Positions 19,906 to 31,120 of a stretch of DNA of 64,000 bases are shown one piece after another (position 1 is the stretch's first letter; each line of letters opens with the position of its first letter). The DNA is from Bathynomus jamesi (taxonomy: Eukaryota > Arthropoda > Malacostraca > Isopoda > Cirolanidae). The stretch is from the NCBI GenBank assembly GCA_023014485.1, contig JAJOZX010000879.1:311501-375500 (forward strand). The letters are read 5' to 3'. The notes under the pieces are model-generated. The model worked only from the letters and a program-made list of their open reading frames with translations. It had not been told where the DNA came from and searched no databases. The translations under genes and the position numbers were made by a program.

Positions 19906-20397
19906 GAAAACCTGAAAAATAAGTACATAGTAACAAAGTAGTAAGGTATTTAAATTGTGCTGCTGACAGGCACCTATAAAAGTCCTACAACAATCATAAA
20001 TTCAAGACCTACAATTATTTATTGTCTACATAACATCTGATTAGTTCACTATATACATACCTTAAATTTGTATTTGACATCTAAAGTAATTAATTTTAAA
20101 TTCATTACATTTTTCAAGAGCCGATGAATGACAATTTAAGTATCTAGCAATATTACCTGCCAATGAAATGTTGGCTAAAAATTTTATTTAAGTTTGCTTA
20201 ACCATGCTGGATTTTTGAAGAAAATTTAACACTTTTGTAATCATTTTAACAGAATAACAAACATTTTGTTTTGGATGAAACCTTAAGTCTAAAACTAAAG
20301 AGTATGTGGAACATGTCAAAAGTAATAAATATACTTATAATTTTCATACAATGATTACGTGAACTAGAAAATTGTAAAGAACGATGATCCTAATGTG

Positions 20398-20443
<46 letters not shown>

Positions 20444-20797
20444 CCCAAAATCTATAATAATAATAATAGCTACCTGAATGTAAAAATTTAAATGGTATGG
20501 CCGACAATTCTCTCAATATGTATATATACTTTACTCTTACATTACATTACATTTGGAAAACCTGAAGCCACTCGAGCCAATCCATCTGTCACTAAGACCT
20601 CTAACTTGCTTGCAAATGTAGTTCCACACACTTTGTGATTTAAAAAGGCTGATGCTAGACTCTGAGACGTCTTTGGTGGGATTTTGGTAGGTAGGCCCTT
20701 AGTAGGCTGTGGCTAATTCATTTGATGACAGTGACTCAGAGTACCTGGCACCTATGGCCCATAGTACTTGAATAGTATATATGTTTATTGTTAGCGA

Positions 20798-20833
<36 letters not shown>

Positions 20834-21010
20834 GTATATTTGAGCATGTAAATGCATCAGTTAGGAATTCATTTTCTCCTTTGTGTTTCTTGTTTTCCTA
20901 CATCTTTTTAAGATTTATAAATTCTAAAACCAAATACGTTTGGACTAGGATTCTATCTGGAAAGGGATCATATGAATGTTCTGAAACATTATAACATATA
21001 AGATTAATAA
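19904..21010. other. No recognisable gene
   Basis: AT-rich DNA with a (CA)n tract at about 20403-20441 and an (ATT)n tract at about 20796-20832. No frame resembles a known protein. Confidence 0.6.
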
Positions 21011-24010
21011 CACTGGGGAACAAATTTCAACTTTTTGTCTATTGAATTAGATTTGACAGTTAGTTCTAGGTAATTTGGGTGCGCTGAGCACGAATCTTTA
21101 CTCGGTTTTGCTCTATCAGGTCCTGATTTTGCTCAACACCCCTCCTCTTTCGTCGTATTCATAAAAAGGTTTTTTTCTCAATACTCGCTGTCTTTTTGCA
21201 GTTACACATTATGCAACTAGGTTTTTATCTAGGTATTTGTACCTATTGTTATGGTATTGTTGTATTATGTATATTTTTATATGTAACACCCTAAAAATAT
21301 TTTTAATTTTGTCATTTTTAACCCATTTTAATATTAGTAAATTAAGCTAAAAATATCATAGAATTCTAAAATTTTCTCGAGCGTTCCTGTTCTCTGTAGA
21401 GTATTCTAGAGGGACAACTAAAATATATAAAAGCGACTCGTTTCCAGAGTTAATCAGTCAATTCAATCAGTCAGTCAGTCAGTCAGTCAGTCGAGTTAGT
21501 TAATTAAGTTTGGGCATTAACATAATTTTGAATTGGCATATGATTTAGTGAGTAATTTTGTCATCGTGATTTAATATAGTTGATTTAATTAGACGTAATT
21601 TATATTGTACCTACTCATCCGTGTTTCTAGTTTAATTTCATAGATTGTAAGTACCTATTTCATAATAAGTACCTATTTAAACTAATTTTTGTGTTTATAT
21701 TTCAGATTTTCTTAAATTTTATGAATTAAGGGCTTTAAATACCTTTACAATTGGCAGAACAATCAAGCAATATGTCATCAAGCACTAGAAAGTTCAAATG
21801 CAAAAACAACCCTGATTCCTTCTTTTATATATGTGGAAATTTTACACTTCCACATCAACGAGCAAATATAACTGACTTCGTAAAAAGAGCTTACTTAGCT
21901 TATTTTGGCATAAAACTGGGGGACCAAGATAAATCGTGGGCTCCACATAAAGCCTGTACTATATGCATTGAAAGACTGCGACATTGGACGAAGGGTTCGG
22001 ATTCAAAAATACCTTTTGGTGTTCCGATGGTAAGTTTATGATTTCATAAAACTACGTAATTTAATCACTAGTATACTGTAACTTACCTAAATGTAATTGT
22101 AACTTAGGTACATAAACAAAAATTTACAGAAAATGTTTATAAGAATCTCAAATATTGCATAAGGTTGAAACACATAGAAATGTTAAATGTTTGGGTGATA
22201 ACTTTTGATAAAATTCATAAAAACAAGTCTCTCGTCGCTTTTGTTAACGCTTTACAATTTTTTTTCCATATCAGGTGTGGCGAGAGCCTACTAACCACGA
22301 GACCGATTGCTACCTTTGCTTTGTCAAGACTTCGGGCTTCACTAAGAAAAATAAACATTGTATCGAGTACCCAAATTTCGACACCGCGATACGACCTGTG
22401 CTACATTCAAATGAGATCCCCATTCCAAAATTTAAGGGTCTGCCAACTCAAGAATTAGTTGAAGATGTTCCTGAAAATATTGTTATGCACTTTGAGGAGT
22501 CAGACACCGATTTTGACCCCAGAGTATTTGAAAGTCAAAACGATCCGCAAAAGTTTAACCAGGCCGAGTTGAATGATCTTGTAAGGGATCTAAATTTGCC
22601 AAAAAAGGCTGCGGAAATTTTAGCTTCAAGACTTAAAGAGAAAAACTTGCTTACTTCAAACACATACATTTCATTTTACAGAAAAAGAGAAGAAGAACTT
22701 GTTAAATATTTTAGAACAGAGGATAGTTTAGTATATTGCTGCGACATAGTTGGTTTGTTAAAGAAGATGGGGGTTGAGTCTTACGATGCAAATGATTGGC
22801 GCTTGTTTTTAGACAGTTCGAAAAGAAGTCTTAAGTGTGTGTTGTTGCATAATGGCAATCTATACGGCTCGATACCGATTGGGCACTCAACAAAATTAAA
22901 AGAAAAGTATGAACATATAGAAAAGGTTTTAAATCTTATCAAATATAGGGAGCACGAGTGGATCATATGTGTTGACTTAAAAATGGTTAATTTTCTGCTA
23001 GGACAACAAGGAGGGTATACTAAATATCCCTGCTTCCTTTGCTTATGGGACAGCAGAGCCAAGGAAGAACATTATTTCAAACAAATCTGGCCAGCACGAA
23101 CATCACTTACTGTCGGAGAAAAAAACGTAATTAATCCACCTTTAGTGAGCAGAGATAAAATCATATTTCCTCCTCTGCATATAAAACTAGGCCTCATTAA
23201 ACAATATGTAAAAGCTTTAGATACGAACGGCGAGTGTTTCAAATACATAACTTCAAAATTTCCAAGTTTAAGTTATGAAAAAATCAAGGCGGGAATTTTC
23301 GACGGTCCACAAATAAGAACAATGATTAAAGACAGCAATTTTCCTAATGTCATGAATGAACGCGAAAAAAAATGGCTGGTTCTCATTCGTGGACTTGATA
23401 GAAAACTTTTTAGGCAATTATAGGGCAGATAACTACGAAGAAATCGTAAAAAAACTTTTAAGGGACTACAAAGAGTTAGGTTGCAATATGAGCATAAAAA
23501 TGCATTTTTTGAATAGCCATCTTGACCAATTTCCAAGTAATTTAGGTGATGTAAGTGACGAACAAGGGGAGAGATTCCACCAAGATATAAAAATTATGGA
23601 GGAACGGTACCAAGGCCGCTGGGATTCCCACATGATGGCTGATTACTGCTGGTGCTTGAAAAGAGACCTGCCATCAACAAGCAAATACGCTAGAAAGTCT
23701 TACAAAAGAAAATTTTTGCCACAGTGAAAGCTTCATATCTGTTTGTTTTTTTATTTTAAGTCATTTCTATCGTTATAATGTAATTTTACTGTAGTTTGAA
23801 CTGCTTGTATTCATGAAACTTGAAAAAAAAATTTAACACATGACTTAATTTTTTAGTCCTAATTTGAAAAATCTGGAAAATGGCACATAGGCTGTCGACA
23901 AGAATCAGGACCTGATAGAGCCAAACCGAGTTGAAATTCGTATTCAGCGCACCCAAATTACCTAGAATCAAGTGTCAGATATCATTCAATAAAATACGTG
24001 TTGCCCAGTG
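21011..24010 (+). mobile_element. CMC/Chapaev-like transposon, 3.0 kb, with ATAA duplication
   Basis: The left end is CACTGGGGAACA at 21011. The right end TGTTGCCCAGTG at 24010 is its inverted complement with one mismatch. ATAA occurs immediately outside both ends (21007-21010 and 24011-24014). CACTG ends with a 4-bp duplication are what is described for Chapaev within the CMC superfamily. A run of CAGT repeats (about 21469-21491) lies in the 5' leader. The element carries a two-exon transposase gene with one frameshift. Confidence 0.82.
21772..23727 (+). pseudogene. CMC/Chapaev-like transposase, two exons, one frameshift
   Basis: Exon 1 runs from ATG 21772 to 22029. A 245-bp intron (GTAAGT at 22030, AG ending 22274, after a poly-T tract) joins in frame to exon 2 at WREP. 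The N-terminal domain has the GDQDKSWAPHKAC and YPNFDTAIRPV blocks. One of the three early cysteines seen in the sister copies is phenylalanine here (DSFFYIC). The catalytic part includes ICVDLKMVNFLLG, PCFLCLWDSR, FPPLHIKLGLIKQ and VSDEQGERFHQD, consistent with an acidic triad in which VDLK and SDEQGE would contribute, though I cannot prove which residues. A frameshift lies in an A8 run at about 23365-23372; the next frame continues to 23727 and contains ADYCWCLKRD. A single base would reconcile the two, so this may be a near-functional gene or a base-call error. Confidence 0.8.
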
Positions 24011-24014
24011 ATAA

Positions 24015-24540
24015 TTGAATGACAGAGGTACTAAGAACTGTATTAAACTTTATATTTAGGATAAAGACGATGACGTAGCGCAGAAAAGTTATTATATTTG
24101 GCTGCATCCGCTGTTTCGCGGGACTCTATCGCACTTTCATTGCCTGCTAAATGAAAGCTAAAAATGTATAAATGACAAAAATATATAAACGTGGAGAGCT
24201 AGATCTAAAGTACAAAATTAAAACTGTTCAATAATAAAAATTAAAATTACAAAGCAGAAACATAATCCAAAATCAAATCGAAAGTAAAAAAAAATATAAA
24301 TGACGTTTAATAGTGACGCGTATAACGTTCATAACATATTTAAAATTACAATAAGCAAGTTGTAGAATACATAATTATGCAAGTTGTGCCAAAATCCCAT
24401 TTTCTTTTATAAATAGCCTTAGAACAATTAACATTTTTAATAATATATATGCACAAAGAGAGAAATGGCTTTGAGAGTCTTTTTCTCGGAACTGGAAATT
24501 GCCAAAACGTAGCCTAGCTTGACTTAAAGGGCTAGCCTAC
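24015..24540. other. No recognisable gene
   Basis: AT-rich spacer with poly-A runs. I see no repeat shared with other parts of the window and no coding frame. Confidence 0.6.
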
Positions 24541-24547
24541 TACGCTG

Positions 24548-25470
24548 TACAGTACACTCCTTTATGGCGATTTCATTAACATTAAATTCATCAAGATATA
24601 CATTTCTTTTATTAGTAAAAATCATGAAATTTGTTTTACTGGTATTTAGGAAGAGTTTTATTGGTAGCCAACCACTTCGTTACAATAATGAATTCTGAAT
24701 GAAATATCTTCTTAGCTGTATTAACATCTTTGCAAGAAAAAGAGAGAGTTGTATCAGCTGCAAACAATATGAAGTTCAGTATATCAGATGAACGTGGAAG
24801 GTCATTTATATATAATAAAATAACATTAGATCCTGCACTGAGCCCCGTGAATGAAATATCTTCTTAGCTGTATTAACATCTGCAAGAAAAAGAGAGAGTT
24901 GTATCAGCTGCAAACAATATGAAGTTCAGTATATCAGATGAACGTGGAAGGTCATTTATATATAATAAAATAACATTAGATCCTGCACTGAGCCCCGTGA
25001 ATGAAATATCTTCTTAGCTGTATTAACATCTTTGCAAGAAAAAGAGAGAGTTGTATCAGCTGCAAACAATATGAAGTTCAGTATATCAGATGAACGTGGA
25101 AGGTCATTTATATATAATAAAATAACAATGGATCCTGCACTGAGCCCCGTGGCACACCATGTTTGGCAAGCGCTTTAGTGGAGCAAACCTTATTTACTGA
25201 TACAAAATTATATCTATCGGGCAAATAACTTTAATTCAATCACTGATTGCCCCTCTAAAACCGTAACAATACAATTTATTAAGTAGAATATTATGGTCTA
25301 TTACATCAAACACCTTACTCAAATCCATAAATATTGACATCATTATTTCTTTGTTCTCCTTAGCTATATTTACATTTTCCATAAGATTTAAAGTAGCCAT
25401 TTCCGTTGTTCTATTATTACGGAAACCATATTGATTTGGAGATTTAAGGGTAACAGCTGATTCGACGCCT
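24548..25470 (-). pseudogene. LINE reverse transcriptase fragment with internal triplication
   Basis: Read on the reverse strand from 25450, the fragment shows the GFRNNRT block and a DLSKVFDVIDHN motif. A GVPRGSVQDP motif follows near 25150 (usually GVPQGSVLGP), then a degenerate LFAADTT at the place of the FADDT catalytic motif. The thumb-region sequence shared with 5550-5640 follows at 24548-24650. The catalytic aspartate pair is damaged and the region is internally triplicated, so it is inactive. It overlaps the inner end of the right inverted arm. Confidence 0.78.
24697..25150. repeat. Three tandem copies of a 151-bp LINE segment
   Basis: Units at 24697-24848, 24849-24998 and 24999-25150 each begin GAATGAAATATCTTC and end GAGCCCCGT. 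They are nearly identical: unit 2 lacks two T residues, and unit 3 has an A-to-G-type change near its end. The unit is an arbitrary slice of the RT gene, so it arose by tandem duplication. Confidence 0.92.
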
Positions 25471-25610
25471 TTAGAAGGGTGTTCATTTCAAAGTGAGTCG
25501 TTGCAAGTCGCAGCCACGTTTGCTTATTGCAAAGGGTACACGGTTCAGCTTTCGCACTCAATCATCTCAACAGTAAACTTTGTAGTGGAAATTTGTAGGT
25601 CGAGTATCAT

Positions 25611-25687
<77 letters not shown>

Positions 25688-26747
25688 TTTTCATGCAGTT
25701 TTTCCATTAGGATATGTAAACAGTAAGTACGCTTGTGGCTATGGTACATTCGATTGATCAACTTGAAAATTTCGCCTCAACAATCTAGTGATCAAGAATA
25801 TTTTAAAAGTTTTAAAATCCCTAATTGGAATTGAGAAGCTTAAATAGGGGTAATTAAAACATCAAAATTGAGAAACTTCTGCATAAGTAATAACTTTCGA
25901 ATGATTGCATACCCTTGTACTTCTGTATTGCGTATTTTAGTAGTTTTGTATCTGATTTATTTTAACTCTGTTCTTTATTGAAATTATAATTCCAGATCTT
26001 TCAAATTCGGCGAAAAGGAGTTAGTTATTATTATTACTATGTAGGTTCGCGTCCTACCTCAAAAGGTCTCGGGAAAACACGTGTGTTTCGCGTGCGTTTA
26101 TTGATTAATTTCTTATATTGAGTAATTAATTTCTTAGATTATGATTTTGTTAACTAAGTTTTTTCAAAATTACGCAGGATTATATGCATATTCCTCATTT
26201 CTATTATCATTCAAATGCATATTTATTTTCTATATATTTATAATAAACAGAATGATTCAATGATGTTTTACTTAATTCTTTTGGTTAATTACATCATGTT
26301 ACGCCTTCTAAACCTACTAGCGGAATTCTAAACCAACTTTTAAGAAAATAAATGGTACAATCTGTCAACTGTGTACCTGAGCAATGGTATCTGGCAGCTC
26401 TCCATGATAATGTATTAAATTAGTTGTTGCGGTGGACGGTCCCCCATCCAACAACTACCCAGATCCCCACGTCGTTTAACATCGCTGCTCGGATTTAATT
26501 CACTTTAAGGTGAAAAGCGCGTAATATTTTTGGTTTTTGAAACGCAAGAAAGGTTTGCCAAAAGAAAATAGACACAGATAATGAGTTTATTTCTTTTACT
26601 GTTTATTATTTAATATAATTGGGACCCAAATTGAAGGTGTCGAGACAGAGAGAACAATTTGACCTAGATTCCTTTCAAAAAGGCCTCAGGGTGAACACGT
26701 GTGAATCGTTCTGCTCCACGGAGAGATGAAAAATGCATTGAATTTCC

Positions 26748-26788
<41 letters not shown>

Positions 26789-26861
26789 ACGAGTTGTTCA
26801 TATACAAACACAGCTGAGGAATGTACGAGCATGCTTTTTGGTTTTAATTCGGCGAAATTCA

Positions 26862-26867
<6 letters not shown>
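25256..26867. repeat. Right arm of the 1.6-kb inverted repeat (repeat X)
   Basis: Inverted copy of 18187-19757. Its (AT)n tract (about 25614-25684) is clearly longer than in the left arm, and its (GT)n tract lies at 26750-26786. The unoccupied BEL-A target site is at about 26048-26066. Confidence 0.88.
26431..26493 (-). other. 5S rRNA-like block, second copy
   Basis: Inverted duplicate of 18551-18610 with one or two differences, again containing GATGGGGGACCG on the reverse strand. Its copy number follows the inverted arms. Confidence 0.6.
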
Positions 26868-26926
<59 letters not shown>

Positions 26927-27209
26927 CAGATGGGGTTCGATTGATTAACTATATAAATATATTGTGGTACATTGTAGAAGTAATAATAATGATAATATTA
27001 ATATTTGAAGTGATCGGTGGTTTTTGCTCGAATAGATTGGAAGAAGGATTAACCCTCGGCCAAAAAGGTCTCTAGGGAGACGATTCGAATTGACCCAGTC
27101 CTTTCCTCGTGTGTGTGCGTGTGTGTTTGTGTGCGCACGAGTTGTTCATATACAAACACAGCTGGGGAATGTACGAGCATGCTTTTTTGTTTTAAATCGG
27201 CGAAATTCA

Positions 27210-27253
<44 letters not shown>

Positions 27254-27290
27254 CTTGGTTGAATGGTTTGTTCTTAGGGAAGCGTAACTT
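26868..27290. repeat. (AT)n-bounded repeat cassette
   Basis: Two (AT)n tracts (about 26868-26922 and 27214-27251) enclose an inverted copy of the 14440-14762 cassette, including a CTCGAATAGATTGG phrase and a (GT)n tract. It has no coding content. Confidence 0.85.
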
Positions 27291-27935
27291 AGCGAGGAAT
27301 AGGAGGACGAAAAGATGGTACATGTTTATTGACAGACGTTTCGGAAAAATTCAATTTCCATCATCAGTGCTAAAAATTTTAAAACAAGTAAAAATAAATA
27401 AGTATAATAAATAAACGAACAACAAATTAAAATGGCGCAACAATTAGCGAGAATCAAAAACAAGTTACAATGTATATTAGATTAAAAGATTAAAAGTTAA
27501 ATGATATAAAGAATAAAAGTATGGATAATAAGTAAAATATAAAATGGTTTAGGTAGAACAGAATTGTAGAATTACTTACAATTAGCGAAAATTAAAAGCA
27601 AGTTACAATATGTATTAAATTAAAAGATTAAAAGTTAAATGATATAAAGTATAAAAGTATGGATGAAAAGTAAAATATAAAATGGTTTAAGTGAAACAGA
27701 ATTGTAAAATTTCTTACCAGATTGTAATGAGACTAATTATACAGAAGGTTGGGAATGGTTGCCTGTTGAAAGAATTCCATTGGGACGATGGAGTCGGGCG
27801 GAGTGATAGTGGATTTCTTTTGAAAGTTTATTTGGCAATGTTTAAATTGAAAGCGGAACTGTAATCGTTGAGGGTTGGCTGGATACTAAGGATGTAAAGG
27901 GACTCAAGTATGCGGAGGTCGATTAGTTGGTTGGC
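27291..27935. repeat. Left arm of the Penelope palindrome
   Basis: Begins AGCGAGGAATAGGAGGACG and ends at GTTGGTTGGC. It contains the 3' untranslated part and the last codons of the endonuclease. A tandem 100-bp-scale duplication is visible inside (phrases around 27420-27540 and 27590-27700), and it is mirrored in the other arm. Confidence 0.92.
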
Positions 27936-28750
27936 TGAGTTGATAATTTTGAAATTGGAGGAAAGTAACGGGTGGTTGTGGAGGTGGCAGTGATCCCTTA
28001 TTGCAGATTTGGAGGGTTTTGTTCAGGGCTGTGAAGTTCTTGTAGAGATCCCACGATGCTCGTCCACTCTTGTTTGATATTGGCGGATGGTACTGCCAAT
28101 ATAGTTCGCTTTGCAGCGAACACAATCAAAAGCGTAGATAGTGGACGAAGCAAGTGGCTGGGGTGTTTTTTCTTTATGGTTGAGGTAGGATTTGATACTA
28201 TTGTTGTTGGTAAAAGCGAAATGAAATTTAATTTGGGGGTAAAGCGGCGTGAGTAAGAGACGGAGTTCTGAGAGTATTTTATGGCTAATATGGTCATAAT
28301 AAGGGAATGAAAAATATTGTACGTCTTTTTTAACAGTAGGAATTTTAAGGGGGGGTTGATAGATATTATTAAGAAAATTTCTGGTTAAAGACTGTAACAG
28401 ATGTTTTGGGAAAGAGTTATTAATGCTGAAGTTAAGGATTAACTCTATTTCATGGTGAAAAGATAAGTACGAGGAGCAAAGATGGTAGGCACGGTGGATT
28501 AAAATTTTAATACTGTTTATTTTATATAGTAAAGGGATGTGGCTTAGGAAATTAGTACCCAGGCCTGTGTACGTGGGTTTTCGATATATACTGTAGAAGT
28601 GCTAAATTTATTGTTTTGTTTAGTTATTGTAATATCTAGGAAGGGAAGGGTGTTGTTGGATTCGTCTTCTTTGGTGAACTTAATGTTTTTATGTTGGGAA
28701 TTAAGGTAGTTAAGAAAAAGGGGGGCCAACCAACTAATCGACCTCCGCAT
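27830..28750 (-). pseudogene. Penelope-like RT C-terminus plus GIY-YIG endonuclease
   Basis: On the reverse strand 28750-28544 encodes NIKFTKEDESNNTLPFLDIT, the characteristic C-terminal RT block of Penelope-like elements (F-LDV-type motif before a Y-R/K-P/T segment). The frame then changes. Around 28140-28020 the reverse strand encodes YAFDCVRCKANYIGSTIRQ followed by DEHRGISTRT, a GIY-YIG nuclease signature with the conserved tyrosine, YIGST, arginine and EH...S.R positions. The chain continues through SNFKIINSANQLIDLRILES to a stop near 27850. The catalytic YxDD part of RT is absent, so the copy is 5'-truncated and frame-broken. Such proteins nick DNA and reverse-transcribe from the nick. 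Confidence 0.78.
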
Positions 28751-29366
28751 ACTTGAGTCCCTTTACATCCTTAGTATCCAGCCAACCCTCAACGATTACA
28801 GTTCCGCTTTCAATTTAAACATTGCCAAATAAACTTTCAAAAGAAATCCACTATCACTCCGCCCGACTCCATCGTCCCAATGGAATTCTTTCAACAGGCA
28901 ACCATTCCCAACCTTCTGTATAATTAGTCTCATTACAATCTGGTAAGAAATTTTACAATTCTGTTTCACTTAAACCATTTTATATTTTACTTTTCATCCA
29001 TACTTTTATACTTTATATCATTTAACTTTTAATCTTTTAATTTAATACATATTGTAACTTGCTTTTAATTTTCGCTAATTGTAAGTAATTTTACAATTCT
29101 GTTCTACCTAAACCATTTTATATTTTACTTATTATCCATACTTTTATTCTTTATATCATTTAACTTTTAATCTTTTAATCTAATATACATTGTAACTTGT
29201 TTTGATTCTCGCTAATTGTTGCGCCATTTTAATTTGTTGTTCGTTTATTTATTATACTTATTTATTTTTACTTGTTTTAAAATTTTTAGCACTGATGATG
29301 GAAATTGAATTTTTCCGAAACGTCTGTCAATAAACATGTACCATCTTTTCGTCCTCCTATTCCTCG

Positions 29367-29368
<2 letters not shown>
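28725..29368. repeat. Right arm of the Penelope palindrome
   Basis: Inverted copy of 27291-27935. Its inner edge (GCCAACCAACTAATCGACC) interrupts the RT coding frame, which marks the junction of the two copies. Confidence 0.92.
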
Positions 29369-29418
<50 letters not shown>

Positions 29419-29872
29419 ACAGATGGGGTTCGATTGATTAACTATATAAATATATTGTGGTATTTTATATGGTTGAATCTTCCAATTGATTAACTATATA
29501 AATATATTGGGGTGTTTTATATGGTTTGTGCACACGAGTGGTTCATTAGTTTATTATATATACAAGCGCAGATGGGTGGGGGAATGACGATCGTATGTTT
29601 TGATTTGTTTCGCAAATTTTCTTTTACGTTCGTTTTTCCCACTGATATTCGTGACTTAAATATTTATAATAAAAATTAAGCGTGTAAAAATTAATTATTT
29701 AATAAACAGAATTTAATTGAATTCATCGATTAACTACCGTCATATATTGTGGTACACTATTTAAATGGATGATTAATATATGGTTTTAAATATTGCTATC
29801 TGGCACCTGAATACATGGCGCTATCTGGCAACTCAGCCAGAATAGAGGTTTATAAAAGACCGAGAAGCTGAT
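29369..29872. repeat. (AT)n tract and dispersed palindrome-unit copy
   Basis: After (AT)n at 29369-29415, the sequence from GATGGGGTTCGATTG to the GCGCTATCTGGCAACTC phrase repeats material from 13843-14420. It contains one arm only and has no gene. Confidence 0.85.
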
Positions 29873-29880
29873 GACGGAGT

Positions 29881-30475
29881 CAGGGTTGCCGAAATATTTT
29901 TGGCAAGTGTACCAAAACTTAAGTCAAAAGGTACCAAATCTCGCAAAAAGGTACCAAATAATTGAAAAATGATAATAAATCTCACGTTTCGGCCATTATC
30001 CAAAACTTTCGTTCACAAAAACACTTTTTTATATATAAAAAGACGATATATTTTGATAAGTTGAGACAATAAAATAAAACTAAAATCCAGCAATTAAAAC
30101 AAGATTTTTATTTTGGCGACTTGAACAATGAAGGCATTTTCCAGGATAATTCTGGCCATTTTGATCCTAAAGTGCTCCTGCACCAAGATCGTAGTTTATA
30201 ATATATTGTAATTCGAATGTACCCTGTCCGACCATTCTTTCTACTACGAGACGAAACGAAAATTAAAATCCATCAATAATAATTTTTTTCTTTTCCATTC
30301 AATAATGAACCAAATTATAGTTTTCTAAAGGATAGTTTTTATACATACATAGCGGTTTTTGTTTGTTTCGACAAAACTTCAAATAGTACCAAAATTTTCG
30401 GCCGTCGTACCAAACGTACCAGAGGAGGCAAAAAGTACCACATTTGGTACGAACGTATCAACTTCGGCAACCCTG
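29881..30475. mobile_element. hAT-type non-autonomous element, 595 bp, 8-bp duplication
   Basis: The left end CAGGGTTGCCGAA and right end TTCGGCAACCCTG are exact 13-bp inverted repeats. GACGGAGT stands on both sides (29873-29880 and 30476-30483). CAGGG-type ends with an 8-bp duplication are diagnostic of hAT. The interior has repeated ggtaccaaa-type phrases but no transposase. Confidence 0.93.
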
Positions 30476-30483
30476 GACGGAGT

Positions 30484-31120
30484 CATTACAAGCTCGGCTC
30501 CCAGCCGAGCAAGGACCTCTGGTCCTTTCTCTTTCTGGCCCTTTGGGAAAACCCCTTAGAGGCCTCTTAGGTTAGGTAAACGAAAATAACTTGGGGGAGA
30601 ACTCCGCCTCCAAGTTGCATGCCTTGCAATCAAAGGCAACTACTATCTCTCTCTCTCCTTCAGGTGTACCCCTCCCCCCCTTGGCTCAGCCAACTGGCTG
30701 ATTAGGAGCCTATAAGACAACGCCTACTCGGCTGAAGTCTTAATATTCACTTGGCTCCTGCCAGGTGAACACCTCTCCTCCTTTCTCTCCTTTCTGGCCC
30801 TTTGGGGGGAATAACTTGGGGGAGAACTTCGCCTCCAAGTTGCATGCCCCTTGCAACCCCGGTTGGCAACAAAGGGCCCTTTGGGGGTATTTTTTTATTA
30901 ATTTTTTTTTTGCAACACCCCCCCCTTTGCAACAACCCCCTTTTGGGACAACCCCCACCCCACCCCTTTGCGACAACCCCCACCCCCTTTGCAACAACAC
31001 CAATTTGCAACAGCCCCCTTTGCAACATTACGTAGTCACTTGCAACATTCTTGCACTCTCCCCTTTTGCGGCTATACTACTCACAGACAAGCTCGCTCAG
31101 GTCTGCTTGAGATATTAAGT
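30484..31120. other. GC-rich low-complexity repeat, no gene
   Basis: Two partial copies of one unit (about 30528-30640 and 30787-30885) share TTTCTGGCCCTTTGGG and AACTTGGGGGAGAACT. A run of C-rich and TTTGCAACA repeats follows (about 30900-31030). Overlapping frames on both strands arise only from this composition. Confidence 0.7.

Larger units (their letters stand above)
27291..29368 (-). mobile_element. Penelope-like element within a large palindrome
   Basis: The 645-bp left arm (27291-27935) and the 644-bp right arm (28725-29368) are almost identical inverted copies. Between them the reverse strand encodes the end of a Penelope-like RT and a GIY-YIG endonuclease whose tail extends into the left arm. 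Inverted and tandem partial copies are characteristic of Penelope-like elements. The left arm is the natural 3' end of the coding copy, and the right arm is a 5'-truncated copy joined to it head to head. Confidence 0.82.

Noticed and set aside
25501..26948. Reading frames rich in IYIYIY or CVCVCV (also near 14.4, 18.1, 29.3 and 32.8 kb)
   Set aside because: They are translations of (AT)n and (GT)n microsatellites and have no other content.
31030..31060. CACTTGCAACA as the left TIR of the 31-kb CMC-like element
   Set aside because: Only a loose match to CACTGGCCAACA and no matching flank duplication with 31976 onwards.
30740..31118. Proline- and glycine-rich frames on both strands
   Set aside because: Produced by C-rich low-complexity repeats; frames overlap on both strands with no domain.
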